From NCBI RefSeq assembly GCF_009676955.1, contig NZ_CP045696.1:2239001-2303000 (forward strand): 64,000 bases of DNA. The letters are read 5' to 3'. The translations under genes were made by a program, and so were the position numbers. Shown piece by piece: positions 26,056 through 34,926 of the stretch (the stretch's first letter is position 1; every line of letters begins with the position of its first letter). Origin of the DNA: Sodaliphilus pleomorphus (GTDB lineage: Bacteria; Bacteroidota; Bacteroidia; Bacteroidales; Muribaculaceae). Under the pieces are notes generated by a model that was given only the letters and a program-made list of their open reading frames with translations, did no database searches and was not told the origin of the DNA.

Positions 26056-27834
26056 CTATGTCCCGAGTACTTCGTAGTTTACGGTTGAGCCATAGAAATA
26101 CTCCTCAATCTCTGCCATCAAGTCTGCTATGCCGATACTGTTTTGCAATGCAGACACATCTACCTTACGCACATCTTCTCGCACAGTGTTACGCTCCAGC
26201 AACTGCAGTATTGCCATTCCTGCCGAGTGACCCAGTTCCATCATCGTCTTTGCAAGTCTTGCGCTTGCTTGTGCAAGATGGCTCGCTCCATATGCCCTGC
26301 ATCCGATAAGCACATTTTTGTAGCATGCTGGTATCATACATTCGTATGGTATGCCATTAGCCACGATATTGTTTACAGTGTAACTTTGGGTTGGTGTATG
26401 TATGTCAACATACCAGGTCGACAATGCTATAGCATGAGTATCTGTTATATTTTGTGATGTCGCTTGTGTTGCAAGGTCTGCTGTTGTAAGCATTCTATCA
26501 CACTTTATTCGGTATGCTTCACGTATTCCAAGCATTTTTTGGATACGGCGTGTACTCCCTTGACTTAACGCAATTGCCCTATCTAGTCCGTCAGCGTAGT
26601 TCCATTCAAGAGATTTCTCTCTGAAAGCCTTAGCTGACATGCTCGTTGAATATGATTGGCTTTTTTGAGCAACATTTATATCACCAATCGAGTGATAAGT
26701 GAAGTTATCCTTGTTAAGCAAGTCGCTATATCTTTTGTATTTTGGATATGGGGCAACTTCCTCACCCGGCCAATAATTCCTACCTACAGTATAATATATT
26801 GGTTCTAATGTGTTAATGCCATCATGGTCGCCTGCGTATCCGCTCGGATATGTGGTTTCGTTGAACCTGTCTCGAGGGTCAGTGCCGATGTAATAGTCCA
26901 CATCAAGCTTAAGGTTGTTGTCGTTGAGGAACAAGACACCATTCCCGCTGCAATCAATGAAGTAGTCAGCACATATCGTCTTTGTCGCTCCGTCAAGTAA
27001 AGAACGAATGATGATTTCGTCCACTTTGGAGTCTGCCGCTCTAGTCTCAATCAGTTCGTAGTTGGTCAGCACATCTATGCCGCCCTCGCTGATGTCTTTA
27101 AGGTAGCGGTCACCGACTCTAGTGTCCGAAAGCCATAGATGGTTACCCTTAAAACCGTTGATCCGATTTTTCTCATCGCTGAACAGAGCTGACCGCCATG
27201 CACGCTCAAAGTGCGTTCCCGAACCGACACCCGTGTATGGGTTGCCAGAGTTTGCGTATTTGTAAAAATTCAAAATACCGTCAGCATTCATATCCATCGC
27301 CAGCTCTTTATACCAATCTCCGAGCGGTGTGGCAATGAGCAATCCAACACCTGCGTTACAATGTGTGCCGCCCAATGTATCCAATCGCTCAACCAAGCAG
27401 ACGCGATAGCCTTGATTGCGAAGAGCGTATGCTGCACCGATACCACCTGCACCTCCACCTATGATGCATACATCATATTTTGGCTTGATTTGGGCATCGT
27501 GTACTTGCTTAAAGTCAATTGGACGCATATAACGCCCATCATAATAGATGATGCTGTTTGGCATCACAACAAAACCGTCAATAGCCACACGAACACGTCC
27601 AGTGTATATCCAATAGTCACCCTTGACCGCTACACTTTTTGATGCGGCATAGAATGTGCTGTTGTGTTCCCATTTTCCAATTAGTCGCTTTAGAGTGTTG
27701 CGGTTTTGCTCTAGTATTCTAATGAGAAAAGGGTTGTGCAACACCTCGTCTATCGTTATGTCCGTCCCTGTGACATAAGTACCTGCTGTAACCGATACAG
27801 GGTAGTTCTCCAGTTTCTTAATATTCCCTTTCAT
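26056..27834 (-). CDS. FAD-dependent oxidoreductase (PF12831-like) with phage-type N-terminal domain
   Basis: 592 residues. Residues 1 to about 115 form a separate region (MKGNIKKLENYPVSVTAG, YYDGRYMRPIDFKQVHDA) with no oxidoreductase motif. From about 120: dinucleotide-binding YDVCIIGGGAGGIGAAYALR, then CLVERLDTLGGTHCNAGVG, a second FAD strand region ADYFIDCSGNGVLF, and C-terminal GHSAGMAILQLLER...VDVSALQNSIG, all as in FAD_oxidored proteins. Such enzymes use FAD to oxidise or reduce small molecules; the substrate is unknown. It starts 4 bp after the tail-fibre stop, in the same transcription unit, so it may be part of or attached to the virion tail. Its AT-richer DNA suggests recent acquisition. 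Confidence 0.8.
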   Translation of the reverse strand: MKGNIKKLENYPVSVTAGTYVTGTDITIDEVLHNPFLIRILEQNRNTLKRLIGKWEHNSTFYAASKSVAVKGDYWIYTGRVRVAIDGFVVMPNSIIYYDGRYMRPIDFKQVHDAQIKPKYDVCIIGGGAGGIGAAYALRNQGYRVCLVERLDTLGGTHCNAGVGLLIATPLGDWYKELAMDMNADGILNFYKYANSGNPYTGVGSGTHFERAWRSALFSDEKNRINGFKGNHLWLSDTRVGDRYLKDISEGGIDVLTNYELIETRAADSKVDEIIIRSLLDGATKTICADYFIDCSGNGVLFLNDNNLKLDVDYYIGTDPRDRFNETTYPSGYAGDHDGINTLEPIYYTVGRNYWPGEEVAPYPKYKRYSDLLNKDNFTYHSIGDINVAQKSQSYSTSMSAKAFREKSLEWNYADGLDRAIALSQGSTRRIQKMLGIREAYRIKCDRMLTTADLATQATSQNITDTHAIALSTWYVDIHTPTQSYTVNNIVANGIPYECMIPACYKNVLIGCRAYGASHLAQASARLAKTMMELGHSAGMAILQLLERNTVREDVRKVDVSALQNSIGIADLMAEIEEYFYGSTVNYEVLGT

Positions 27835-27838
27835 GTCA

Positions 27839-29566
27839 TTAATTTATATGAGACCCGTGTTTTGCTTGACAATTTAGATAGTTGCGCTGCACCTCTTTGT
27901 TGTTGAGAGCCTTTCCGTAGACACGCACCACAGCAATGTCAGCTGCAACATATCCAGGATTTGGAAATATCCTAACATCGGTGCCGCCAGTGCAACTGTA
28001 CCCACCCTTGCTGTCATCAATGATGAGCTGACCATTGACATACAACTTCTGCAACTTATTGGCTATTGTATATACTATATGCACCAACTCCCTTACATCT
28101 GTGTGCGAGCTGTCGTAGTATGGCAAGTTTAACCCAGTTGTTGTTATGTCTGGATTTGCCGCTGGCCCATTTAAATTGATTTCTCCTTGTGGGGCGTACC
28201 GACATAAATTGACATACGGACTGTTTGGCGAGATGGCAAATGAGGACATAGCTATAATAGATGTTGAAATAGCACCAATAGTCGGTGTCGCGCCAGAGCC
28301 ACTGTACTTACCTCGTATGCGGGCATAGAGCTCCACCGTGACAACACCGGCCGGAGCGCACTCTTTGAGATCCATTGTCAGTCCCTTGCCCGAAGTTCCC
28401 TCATACCATTGCGCTTGCACCAGTTTGCCGCCATGGATACCACCGTAGGGTGCTTTTGTCGCAGCATTTGCTAGCGACGCATTTAGAACTACCTGATGCC
28501 CTTTTGCCTTATCAATAATTTCGCCAGCATAGCCGTCCTCGTAGTCCGAGAAATCAACCATAGCCTCCAGCGAGTCTGTTACATACGAGCCATCGTTGAC
28601 ACCTGTAAAAGTAAGTGTCGTTGTCTTTGTTGTGTCGCCATAATAGGACACAGTGATTGTAGATGCGCCTTGTTGTAACTCACCGCTCAGTGTGTAATCC
28701 TTGGTCAGCTCTGTTGTTGAGTCCGAGTAAACTTTCGTAACGGTTATATACTTGCGCAATTCTTCTGTTTCTGTCCACATCGACACCTCGTTCACGCTAC
28801 TGTTTGCACTAATACTTGCCAATGTAGCTGTTCGATGCAGCACCTCAACCGCAAGGCTCGCTTTTATACCGTTGTATGTTGCAATAAAATTCTGATTGCC
28901 GGCCTTCACCACGCCAGTAACTGTGAACTCGGTTAACGGCTCAGTGCTTCTGTCATCGTATGTTGCCGTCAGCGCCATCACATTTTTAACACCATCTAGC
29001 GACATCGAGTCATACACATCACCGATTACAGTCAATGTCAAGAAACGTATCTGCTTCACGCAATCAACCGACATTGCCTCGCCATGATCGATGTCTGTCC
29101 ATTTTGCATCAGCCTCTGCAAGTCTTGCAGCCAGCACTTTCCCCATTTCCGCGGTGAGGGCGCTCACCTCACCACCTGTCGTCAGGTCGTTCACCAGTGC
29201 CACATCACCCAGGTGCACACCACTTTCCCCCTTGTCACCTTTTTCGCCAGGGGCACCATCAGCACCCTTGAGTTGTGCGCTTTTGTATTTTCCGCCAAGT
29301 GTGTCGCCGCCGGTGCCTACCCAAACATAGAGCACCGTGCCCAGCAGCCACCCTTTCTGCTGCTGCTCGGCGGTAGGACTCTCGGGCAGGTCGTCAGTGC
29401 TAGCAATGGCCACAAAGCCCTTGATGGCGTTGGCCTGCACATCGCCCAGCGTCTCGATCGTGTCGAGCAGCAGCTGTCCGATGCGCAGTGCTGTGTTTTC
29501 GTGCTCCTCGGTGGCATCGCGCACCACCGCGGCAGCACTTTTAAGTTCGTCTATTGTCTTTGCCAT
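27839..29566 (-). CDS. Phage tail fibre with collagen-like segment, Ig-like repeats and lectin-like C-terminus
   Basis: 575 residues from ATG 29566. N-terminus: MAKTIDELKSAAAVVRDATEEHENTALRIGQLL, a helical attachment region. A short collagen-like segment GADGAPGEKGDKGESG near residue 105 precedes helical linkers, then two Big-like/Ig-like repeats (about 180-320; MALTATYDDRSTEPLTEFTVTG and ITVTKVYSDSTTELTKDYTLSG align with each other), then a LamG/concanavalin-like beta domain (about 330-575; YVNGQLIIDD, VRVYGKALNNKEVQRNYL). This is a receptor-binding fibre likely to touch surface glycans or capsule. It has a late-type promoter directly upstream. Confidence 0.82.
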   Translation of the reverse strand: MAKTIDELKSAAAVVRDATEEHENTALRIGQLLLDTIETLGDVQANAIKGFVAIASTDDLPESPTAEQQQKGWLLGTVLYVWVGTGGDTLGGKYKSAQLKGADGAPGEKGDKGESGVHLGDVALVNDLTTGGEVSALTAEMGKVLAARLAEADAKWTDIDHGEAMSVDCVKQIRFLTLTVIGDVYDSMSLDGVKNVMALTATYDDRSTEPLTEFTVTGVVKAGNQNFIATYNGIKASLAVEVLHRTATLASISANSSVNEVSMWTETEELRKYITVTKVYSDSTTELTKDYTLSGELQQGASTITVSYYGDTTKTTTLTFTGVNDGSYVTDSLEAMVDFSDYEDGYAGEIIDKAKGHQVVLNASLANAATKAPYGGIHGGKLVQAQWYEGTSGKGLTMDLKECAPAGVVTVELYARIRGKYSGSGATPTIGAISTSIIAMSSFAISPNSPYVNLCRYAPQGEINLNGPAANPDITTTGLNLPYYDSSHTDVRELVHIVYTIANKLQKLYVNGQLIIDDSKGGYSCTGGTDVRIFPNPGYVAADIAVVRVYGKALNNKEVQRNYLNCQAKHGSHIN

Positions 29567-29584
29567 AATATTTATTTTTTTGTT

Positions 29585-29621
29585 TGCAAAATTACTAGCA
29601 AAGCTATGGCTATAAAAAGAC
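29585..29621 (-). promoter_or_regulatory. Phage late-type promoter 4 (tail fibre unit)
   Basis: On minus: GTCTTTTTAT (29612-29621), exactly 17 bases, TAATTTTGCA (29585-29594). Predicted start about 29578, 12 nt before the tail-fibre ATG at 29566. Confidence 0.72.
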
Positions 29622-29673
29622 AAAAAAGAGGATGCGCGTTAGCGCACCCTCTTAATCTCTATTGTGAGATAGG

Positions 29674-30774
29674 TCAGTATGGCAGCTCAATGTTCCTCTT
29701 GAGCTCGTTGTGAACATCAAAGCGCAATTTGCCAATGTGTTGCAGTCTGCCTACAACAATCGATGGGGATGTTTCGCAATCGTTCGCAAAAGACTTGATT
29801 GATGCTTTTGAAAAATCGCCATTTGCCACAAACGCATTAAACATGCGTTGATCAATCAATGCTTCAGTGGCAAAAGTATCAGCCTCTTGTTCCTTTTTAG
29901 CTTCGTTGCCATTATAGTCAATGTCTTCAAGGAATATAGCTTTTTTCCCATGAAGGAGAATATGTCCTATCTCATGGAAGAAAGTAAACCAAAACCTATC
30001 CTGGCTTTTGTAACGACCGCTCAGTTGCACACAAGGCTCATTCTGTATCCAGCGAGTTGAGCCACTGATAGGAGCCTTGGGCAAGCACTTAGTGAAAACA
30101 AGTTTAATACCGCATTCGCTGCAAATCTGCTGCAACTTTAATGGCATATCGTCACTGTCATCAAGTACAAGAGCTCTCATTTCGGCCAATTTTTTGCGTA
30201 ACAGTTCGGGCGAATAGGTGGTGGCGGCATGCATCGACTGTGCCTGGAGTTCGCCTTGCCGAAGCCATGCCGATATGGCGTGAGGATTCTTTGTCTGCGA
30301 CAGAGAAATTCTGAATGCCACTTTAAGTTGTTGATTGTAGTAATAGTCTTCCCAGGCCGACACAGAACTCACGGCAAAAAACCTGAACAATGTGTCAACC
30401 TTTTCAATTGCAGACCGAACTTTGGGCAACCACCCCAAAGCGGTCATGGCTGCAATGGGAAAAGATTTGCTCCATGCAACCGATGAATTCAATAATTTTT
30501 CACGCTTGATGCGTGAAAGATACTCGTTGTAGTTCTGCTGCTTCTGCATCCAGAAACGGGCAGGAATCGCTGTCACATTCTCGAAAGCCACAGCCATGTC
30601 AGAAGTGATGGAACTGGAACCTTTCAGAATTGCGTTGATTGTTTTCTCTGGTTTGCTTGTGCGAATGGCAAACTCCTTCACACTCATTCCTAGTTCCTCC
30701 AATTTCTCACCCAGGGTGATTCCGGGGTGATGTGCCTCGCGAGGCACAAATGGTGTACGTTTAGTAGTTGCCAT
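29674..30774 (-). CDS. HigA-like antitoxin: XRE HTH fused to ImmA/IrrE-type zinc-protease domain
   Basis: 366 residues. N-terminal HigA-type HTH (HHPGITLGEKLEELGMSVKEFAIRTSKPEKTINAILKGSSSITSDM), a middle helical region, and a C-terminal ImmA/IrrE domain with the zinc motif WFTFFHEIGHILLHGKK (HExxH) and EQEADTFATEAL. It follows a HigB/RelE-like toxin gene with 24 bp between them (toxin first, as in higBA). Antitoxins carrying a peptidase domain could be self-processing or sense a signal; not testable from sequence. Not a phage structural gene but cargo within the late region. Confidence 0.82.
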   Translation of the reverse strand: MATTKRTPFVPREAHHPGITLGEKLEELGMSVKEFAIRTSKPEKTINAILKGSSSITSDMAVAFENVTAIPARFWMQKQQNYNEYLSRIKREKLLNSSVAWSKSFPIAAMTALGWLPKVRSAIEKVDTLFRFFAVSSVSAWEDYYYNQQLKVAFRISLSQTKNPHAISAWLRQGELQAQSMHAATTYSPELLRKKLAEMRALVLDDSDDMPLKLQQICSECGIKLVFTKCLPKAPISGSTRWIQNEPCVQLSGRYKSQDRFWFTFFHEIGHILLHGKKAIFLEDIDYNGNEAKKEQEADTFATEALIDQRMFNAFVANGDFSKASIKSFANDCETSPSIVVGRLQHIGKLRFDVHNELKRNIELPY

Positions 30775-30798
30775 AATTGATGATGTTATTGTTATTAG

Positions 30799-31131
30799 TC
30801 AATGATAATCTGCAATCTCAATAATGTCTATGATTTCTATCGCTGTCCAAACATACTTGCCGCTATCGTCTGTTGGAATGGGCTTCTCTGTAGGCTCAAA
30901 TATCAACCGGAAAGGTTGATCCAGGTCACAAGCCCATTGCCCCTTTCTGTTACCGACAAGCTCATGATAGTGACCTGGCAGGTGGCGGGTGTCCTCAAGA
31001 GTCTCTGCGGCATACAAGTCATCAAGACGGGTCAACAATTTCTCGGATCGGATCCGCCCAAATGCCTTGAAAAGTTTTCTTTGATCTTCACATAATTTTT
31101 GCAGTTTTTTGCTCTTGAAAAATATTTTCAT
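30799..31131 (-). CDS. HigB/RelE-like toxin
   Basis: 110 residues, ParE/RelE-fold: MKIFFKSKKLQKLCEDQRKLFKAFG, LLTRLDDLYAAETLEDTRHLPGHYHELVGNRKGQWACDLDQPFRLIFEPT, ending IEIIDIIEIADYH. The H-ELxGxRKGqWs-DL block is typical of HigB-type proteins that act as ribosome-dependent mRNA endonucleases. The start at 31131 is preferred over an ATG three codons upstream. Precedes its HigA-like partner. Confidence 0.8.
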   Translation of the reverse strand: MKIFFKSKKLQKLCEDQRKLFKAFGRIRSEKLLTRLDDLYAAETLEDTRHLPGHYHELVGNRKGQWACDLDQPFRLIFEPTEKPIPTDDSGKYVWTAIEIIDIIEIADYH

Positions 31132-31273
31132 AAAGCACACGATTCAAAATTTGTTGCAAAAATATATAACAAATTTAATATACACAAAGTGTAAGTTAAA
31201 ATATTTATTTATTTTTAATTAATTAACAGTCGTTGTTTATTTGGCGGATTCCAGAAGCAAGTGCAAAGTTACG

Positions 31274-32224
31274 CTATTTTTCTTTAATCATGTCTTTGGG
31301 CTTTCGAAATCCGTTTTTCTTTCTTGGCCTGTTGTTTAATTTTTCGATGATGCTCTTGACATATAGCCTTGAAATTCCCCTAAAGTCCGTCTTCTTCGGA
31401 ATATATTGCCTGATGAGCCCGTTCATGTTCTCGATAGCTCCCTTCTCCCACGAGCAGTACGGATGTGCGAAGTAAACTTTCGTGTTAAGTTCCCTCGCAA
31501 TGATTTCGTGTGCGGCAAACTCCGGCCCGTTGTCTGTCGTTATCGACCTTACAGGCAACCCGCTCTCCCGTATGAGTCTCACCACGGCATATGCCAGTGG
31601 AACGGCCTGCTTTCCCGTATCGAGTTTCTCCATGAGCATAAAGCAGCTCCTCCTCTCAACCAGAGTAACGATGGCACCTTTGCCTTCCTTTCCTACGATG
31701 GTGTCCATCTCCCAGTCTCCTATGGTCTGTCCATAGTCCGTTTCCGGTCTTTCGTCAATGGAGAGGCGGTTGGGAATATGCGCCTTGGTGGTAAGCAAGG
31801 ACTTTTGCCTTGGTCTGCCTCCATGCCTGAGGTGCTTTCGGATGTTGTCCCCGTAATGTGGGGAAAGGGCCGCTATCCAGTTGTATATGGTTGACTTGGA
31901 CACCGTGATGCCCTCTTTCTTGCCAAGCCATCCGGCGACTTCCTCCGGCGACCACTGCTCCTTACGGATAAGTTCAAAAACACGGCTGCGTACATAGGGA
32001 GCGATACGGCGATTGCCAGGTGTCCTGGCCTTGCGTCGTTTGACTTTCAATACGGCCGTACGTGCGTCATAAACGCCTTTAGCATTAGAATTACGCCTTC
32101 GCTCACGAGAAACCGTGCTTACTGACACACCAATAGTCTCGGCTATGAAACTAAGTGAGAATTTCGTTTGGAGTAGCACACTTATTGTGTATCTTTGCTC
32201 CGAGGTTAATTGTTTATACATCAC
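31274..32224 (-). CDS. IS30-family transposase
   Basis: 316 residues. N-terminal HTH (LTSEQRYTISVLLQTKFSLSFIAETIGVSVSTVSRE), then DDE core: IGDWEMDTIVGKEGKGA, SITTDNGPEFAAHE, and SWEKGAIENMNGLIRQYIPKKTDF. This is the IS30 pattern as in the Bacteroides element IS4351. The gene is intact. I could not fix the inverted repeats or a target duplication; the element lies somewhere in 31141-32284, between the toxin-antitoxin pair and the end of the head-tail genes. Confidence 0.9.
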   Translation of the reverse strand: MMYKQLTSEQRYTISVLLQTKFSLSFIAETIGVSVSTVSRERRRNSNAKGVYDARTAVLKVKRRKARTPGNRRIAPYVRSRVFELIRKEQWSPEEVAGWLGKKEGITVSKSTIYNWIAALSPHYGDNIRKHLRHGGRPRQKSLLTTKAHIPNRLSIDERPETDYGQTIGDWEMDTIVGKEGKGAIVTLVERRSCFMLMEKLDTGKQAVPLAYAVVRLIRESGLPVRSITTDNGPEFAAHEIIARELNTKVYFAHPYCSWEKGAIENMNGLIRQYIPKKTDFRGISRLYVKSIIEKLNNRPRKKNGFRKPKDMIKEK

Positions 32225-32284
32225 AATACAAAATTAATTAATCTTAGGGAGGGGAACGAAAGATCTCCTCTTTTTTTGTATTGC

Positions 32285-32902
32285 TTAAGTTATCCGCCAA
32301 TGCTCTTTGGGGGCTTCGCGCCCCCAGCCGCAAGGCAAACCTCCGCGGTGTTTTTCATGTTTTAATGCACCGCAGAGTTTTGCACTTCTAATTGGAATTA
32401 GCAATTTCTCAATTGCTTTGCGAGTGTTTTCCAGGGCTTCGCAGATCACTGCGGCGGCTTCCTCGCCTATCATGTGCGCCATCGTCTCCTTCATGCGCAT
32501 CAGGCTCGCGAATAACTTAGGCGAGAACCAGTCGCGCTTCTCCCTCGCCTCGCCGCTGGTGTAGTAGCCGCCCCAGGCAGGACCCACCTTACGAGGCACG
32601 TACAGCCGGTGCTCCTTGCGGTAGGCGGCACCCAGGAATGGCAGGTCGCCGCCGTTGTCGTGGCGGTAGCCGTTGCCCACGCCATAGGCTTGATAGATGC
32701 CGTAGGCAAGGAAGCGCATCACGATGTTGGCGCTCAAGCCGTCGTGGGTCACGCTCTCGGTGAACGACCCCATCAGCGCACCCGTGCGGCGGATGTTCCA
32801 GTACTGCAGCTTGTCCTGCCATATTTGGACCATCAGCTTCGCCCAGTTGTCAACCCATAATTGCTGTTGGCGTTCTATCTCCTGTCGGTTCAGCTCTGCC
32901 AT
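32285..32902 (-). CDS. Phage head-tail protein, HK97 gp10-like candidate
   Basis: 205 residues. A helical N-terminus (AELNRQEIERQQQLWVDNWAKLMV) followed by IRRTGALMGSFTESVTHDG and repeated Gly/Arg segments. The RTG-L--S pattern is common in phage head-tail joining proteins of the gp10 type. The C-terminal ~30 residues (ALKHEKHRGGLPCGWGREAPKEHW) are unlike the rest and encoded by hairpin-forming DNA just before the IS30 insertion, so the original end may have been altered. Confidence 0.5.
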   Translation of the reverse strand: MAELNRQEIERQQQLWVDNWAKLMVQIWQDKLQYWNIRRTGALMGSFTESVTHDGLSANIVMRFLAYGIYQAYGVGNGYRHDNGGDLPFLGAAYRKEHRLYVPRKVGPAWGGYYTSGEAREKRDWFSPKLFASLMRMKETMAHMIGEEAAAVICEALENTRKAIEKLLIPIRSAKLCGALKHEKHRGGLPCGWGREAPKEHWRIT

Positions 32903-33393
32903 TCCGTCGCGTCAAAGGTTAGGTCAATAGGTTCGGCGACCTCTACCATGAAGTAGAGCCCCGTGCAGCCGTTCAGAAAATATTGCCCCAGCTCGCGGCT
33001 CAGCACGCTCTCGGTGCGCAGATACACCATCTCATTGCTCAGTGCATCCTCGTCCACGAGCATGCGCGTCAGCAGTTGGCGCAGCAGCGTGCGGCACTTG
33101 GCCAGAGCTGCCGTGTAGGTCGCCATGTCTTTCATCGAGTAGCGGTGCATGAGGAACACCGTCACCGTGCGTTTTTTGAACCACCCGCCGTTGCGGCCTC
33201 TGAACGTGGCACCGTCATTGGTTTCATCCACACAGAAGAATGCGTTGGCCGTGCGGAACTGCTGCAGCGGTCCCTGCAGGGTCTCGATGCCACTGCAGGT
33301 GCAGAACTTGAACTGCTCCTGCTGCGCCAGCTTGTTCTGTCGCCATAGCGAGCGGAAGTATTCTATGTAGTCAAAGAGTTGTCGTGCGTTCAT
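32890..33393 (-). CDS. Phage protein, probably head-tail completion
   Basis: 167 residues, cytoplasmic-type sequence, no motif I recognise. It overlaps the gene before (33390-34145) by 4 bp and the gene after by 13 bp, so it is part of a tightly coupled structural string. Candidates from position are a tail terminator or head completion protein. Confidence 0.5.
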   Translation of the reverse strand: MNARQLFDYIEYFRSLWRQNKLAQQEQFKFCTCSGIETLQGPLQQFRTANAFFCVDETNDGATFRGRNGGWFKKRTVTVFLMHRYSMKDMATYTAALAKCRTLLRQLLTRMLVDEDALSNEMVYLRTESVLSRELGQYFLNGCTGLYFMVEVAEPIDLTFDATEWQS

Positions 33394-34145
33394 TTCTTCT
33401 TCATCTTTTGGTTAAACTCGTCGGCCTCGCGGGCCTTGGCATCCAGCTCGGTCAGCGCACGCCACGTGTCGATGGCCAGGATCTCCGCCTCTTTGGTCAC
33501 GTCGCCGCCTGTCAGTGCCCGGATTTGGTTGTTCATCACCTCCACCATCGCGGCTGCGTTGCCGCCGTCGCCGGGCTTGAAGAAGTTGGGCCACTGCGCC
33601 GAGAACAGCGTCTTCACCTGCGCCCACCATTGTATCACGCCCAGCTGCTCCCACATCTCCAGCCGTCCTTTCAGCCCGGGGTAGAGCAGCGACGCGAGGT
33701 GTGCCACCGCCTCCTCGCTCTGGTTCTGCAAGATGCCCTGGTAGCAGTTCTCACACTGCAGGTAGGTGCCGAAAGGAACGTCATGCAGCAGTGCCGGAAG
33801 GGCAGCCACGCCGCGCAGTCTGTCAGGACGCACGGGGTGGCCGCCAGGCTCATCCAGCCACTGTAGGGGCTCAAGCATGCTCGGCAGCAGCTCGGGGTCA
33901 AGGTTGAATCGTTGCGACTTTTGTTCGGTCGTCGGCACGCTGCACACCCAGTGGATGCCCTCACGCCTGATGATCTTCATGCCTGTCAAGTGCAGCAGCA
34001 CAGCCAGCCGCTGCCGCCACGGCTCCTCGTTGCGGGCCTTACAGCGCAGCGCCATGCACAGCTCGCCCTGGCTCAACTCGTGCCACCCGGTCGGCACCGT
34101 CAGTCGCAGCAGGTTCTGCTCAACCGAAAAAGTAGCACGGGTCAT
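33390..34145 (-). CDS. Phage protein of unknown function
   Basis: 251 residues from ATG 34145 (MTRATFSVEQNLLRLTVPTG). Predominantly helical, with two Cys in LQCENCYQ. It overlaps its neighbours (26 bp with the preceding gene, 4 bp with the following). Unknown role within the head-tail cluster. An earlier in-frame ATG at 34169 is possible. Confidence 0.5.
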   Translation of the reverse strand: MTRATFSVEQNLLRLTVPTGWHELSQGELCMALRCKARNEEPWRQRLAVLLHLTGMKIIRREGIHWVCSVPTTEQKSQRFNLDPELLPSMLEPLQWLDEPGGHPVRPDRLRGVAALPALLHDVPFGTYLQCENCYQGILQNQSEEAVAHLASLLYPGLKGRLEMWEQLGVIQWWAQVKTLFSAQWPNFFKPGDGGNAAAMVEVMNNQIRALTGGDVTKEAEILAIDTWRALTELDAKAREADEFNQKMKKK

Positions 34146-34926
34146 CCTTCTCGTTCTTGTAGGGTTCAAACGTGTTGGCGGCGTAAGCCGTCGAGTTGGC
34201 GTAGGTTGGGAACGTGCGGATGTTGCCGTCGAGCCACTCCACCAGTTTCTTCACGTGGAAGTGGGCCATCGCATGGTCTTCGGTCACATCGGCGCCCACC
34301 GTCATCAGTATCTTGTGGATCGCCGTGTTCTGCTCAGCCGTGGCCGTGCGCAGACGCACAGCGTCGCACAGCTCATGGTAGAACTCCGGCGAGATGCAGT
34401 GCTGCACCTTTGCCTCGGCAGCCGTGATCTTCGGCCGCAGCTCGTCAAGCGTCGAGCGGTGCCCGTTAGGCACCCCGAAGTACACCAGCTGCTGACGGCC
34501 GTTCCACACCAGGCTGCGGAACACTTCCACCGCCACATGGGTCTCCACCCACTGCGCATTGCCACGCAGCAGGTCCAGCAGCTCATCGATCGTGTCGTCA
34601 AGGGCAAACTGCACCGCCTGCCGCAAACGGTTCACGCGCTCCGCACTCGCAGGAGCCACATTCTGGTTGCTCACCACGCCGAAGCCGTTCTCTGTCAGCA
34701 CCAGGTCAAGGTGAGGAATCGCCAGCTTGTAAGCCGTCAGGCAAGCCATGCGGTTGCACAAGTTCAGCAGCGTCAGGTTCTCCTCACGGGCGGCATACAG
34801 GTCGCCGCCCAGCAAACTCTTCACCGCGGCCTCGCCCTCTCCCATCTGCTCGGCAATACGCTCAAACAACGTGTCATCGGGCATCACAGCACTCGGCACA
34901 TAGTATTCAAATTCTTTACGCGTCAT
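34120..34926 (-). CDS. Phage structural-region protein (DUF6712-like)
   Basis: 268 residues. Blocks LTENGFGVVSNQNVAPASAERVNRLRQAV and VYFGVPNGHRSTLDELRPKITAAEAKVQ match my memory of the DUF6712 family found next to portal genes in Bacteroides phages; that match needs a search. It overlaps the portal-like gene by 11 bp. Confidence 0.5.
   Translation of the reverse strand: MTRKEFEYYVPSAVMPDDTLFERIAEQMGEGEAAVKSLLGGDLYAAREENLTLLNLCNRMACLTAYKLAIPHLDLVLTENGFGVVSNQNVAPASAERVNRLRQAVQFALDDTIDELLDLLRGNAQWVETHVAVEVFRSLVWNGRQQLVYFGVPNGHRSTLDELRPKITAAEAKVQHCISPEFYHELCDAVRLRTATAEQNTAIHKILMTVGADVTEDHAMAHFHVKKLVEWLDGNIRTFPTYANSTAYAANTFEPYKNEKDDPCYFFG

Noticed and set aside
31141..32284. Exact inverted repeats and target duplication of the IS30 element
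   Set aside because: AT-rich flanks (TTAATTAATTAA) gave only chance pairings; boundaries left open rather than guessed.
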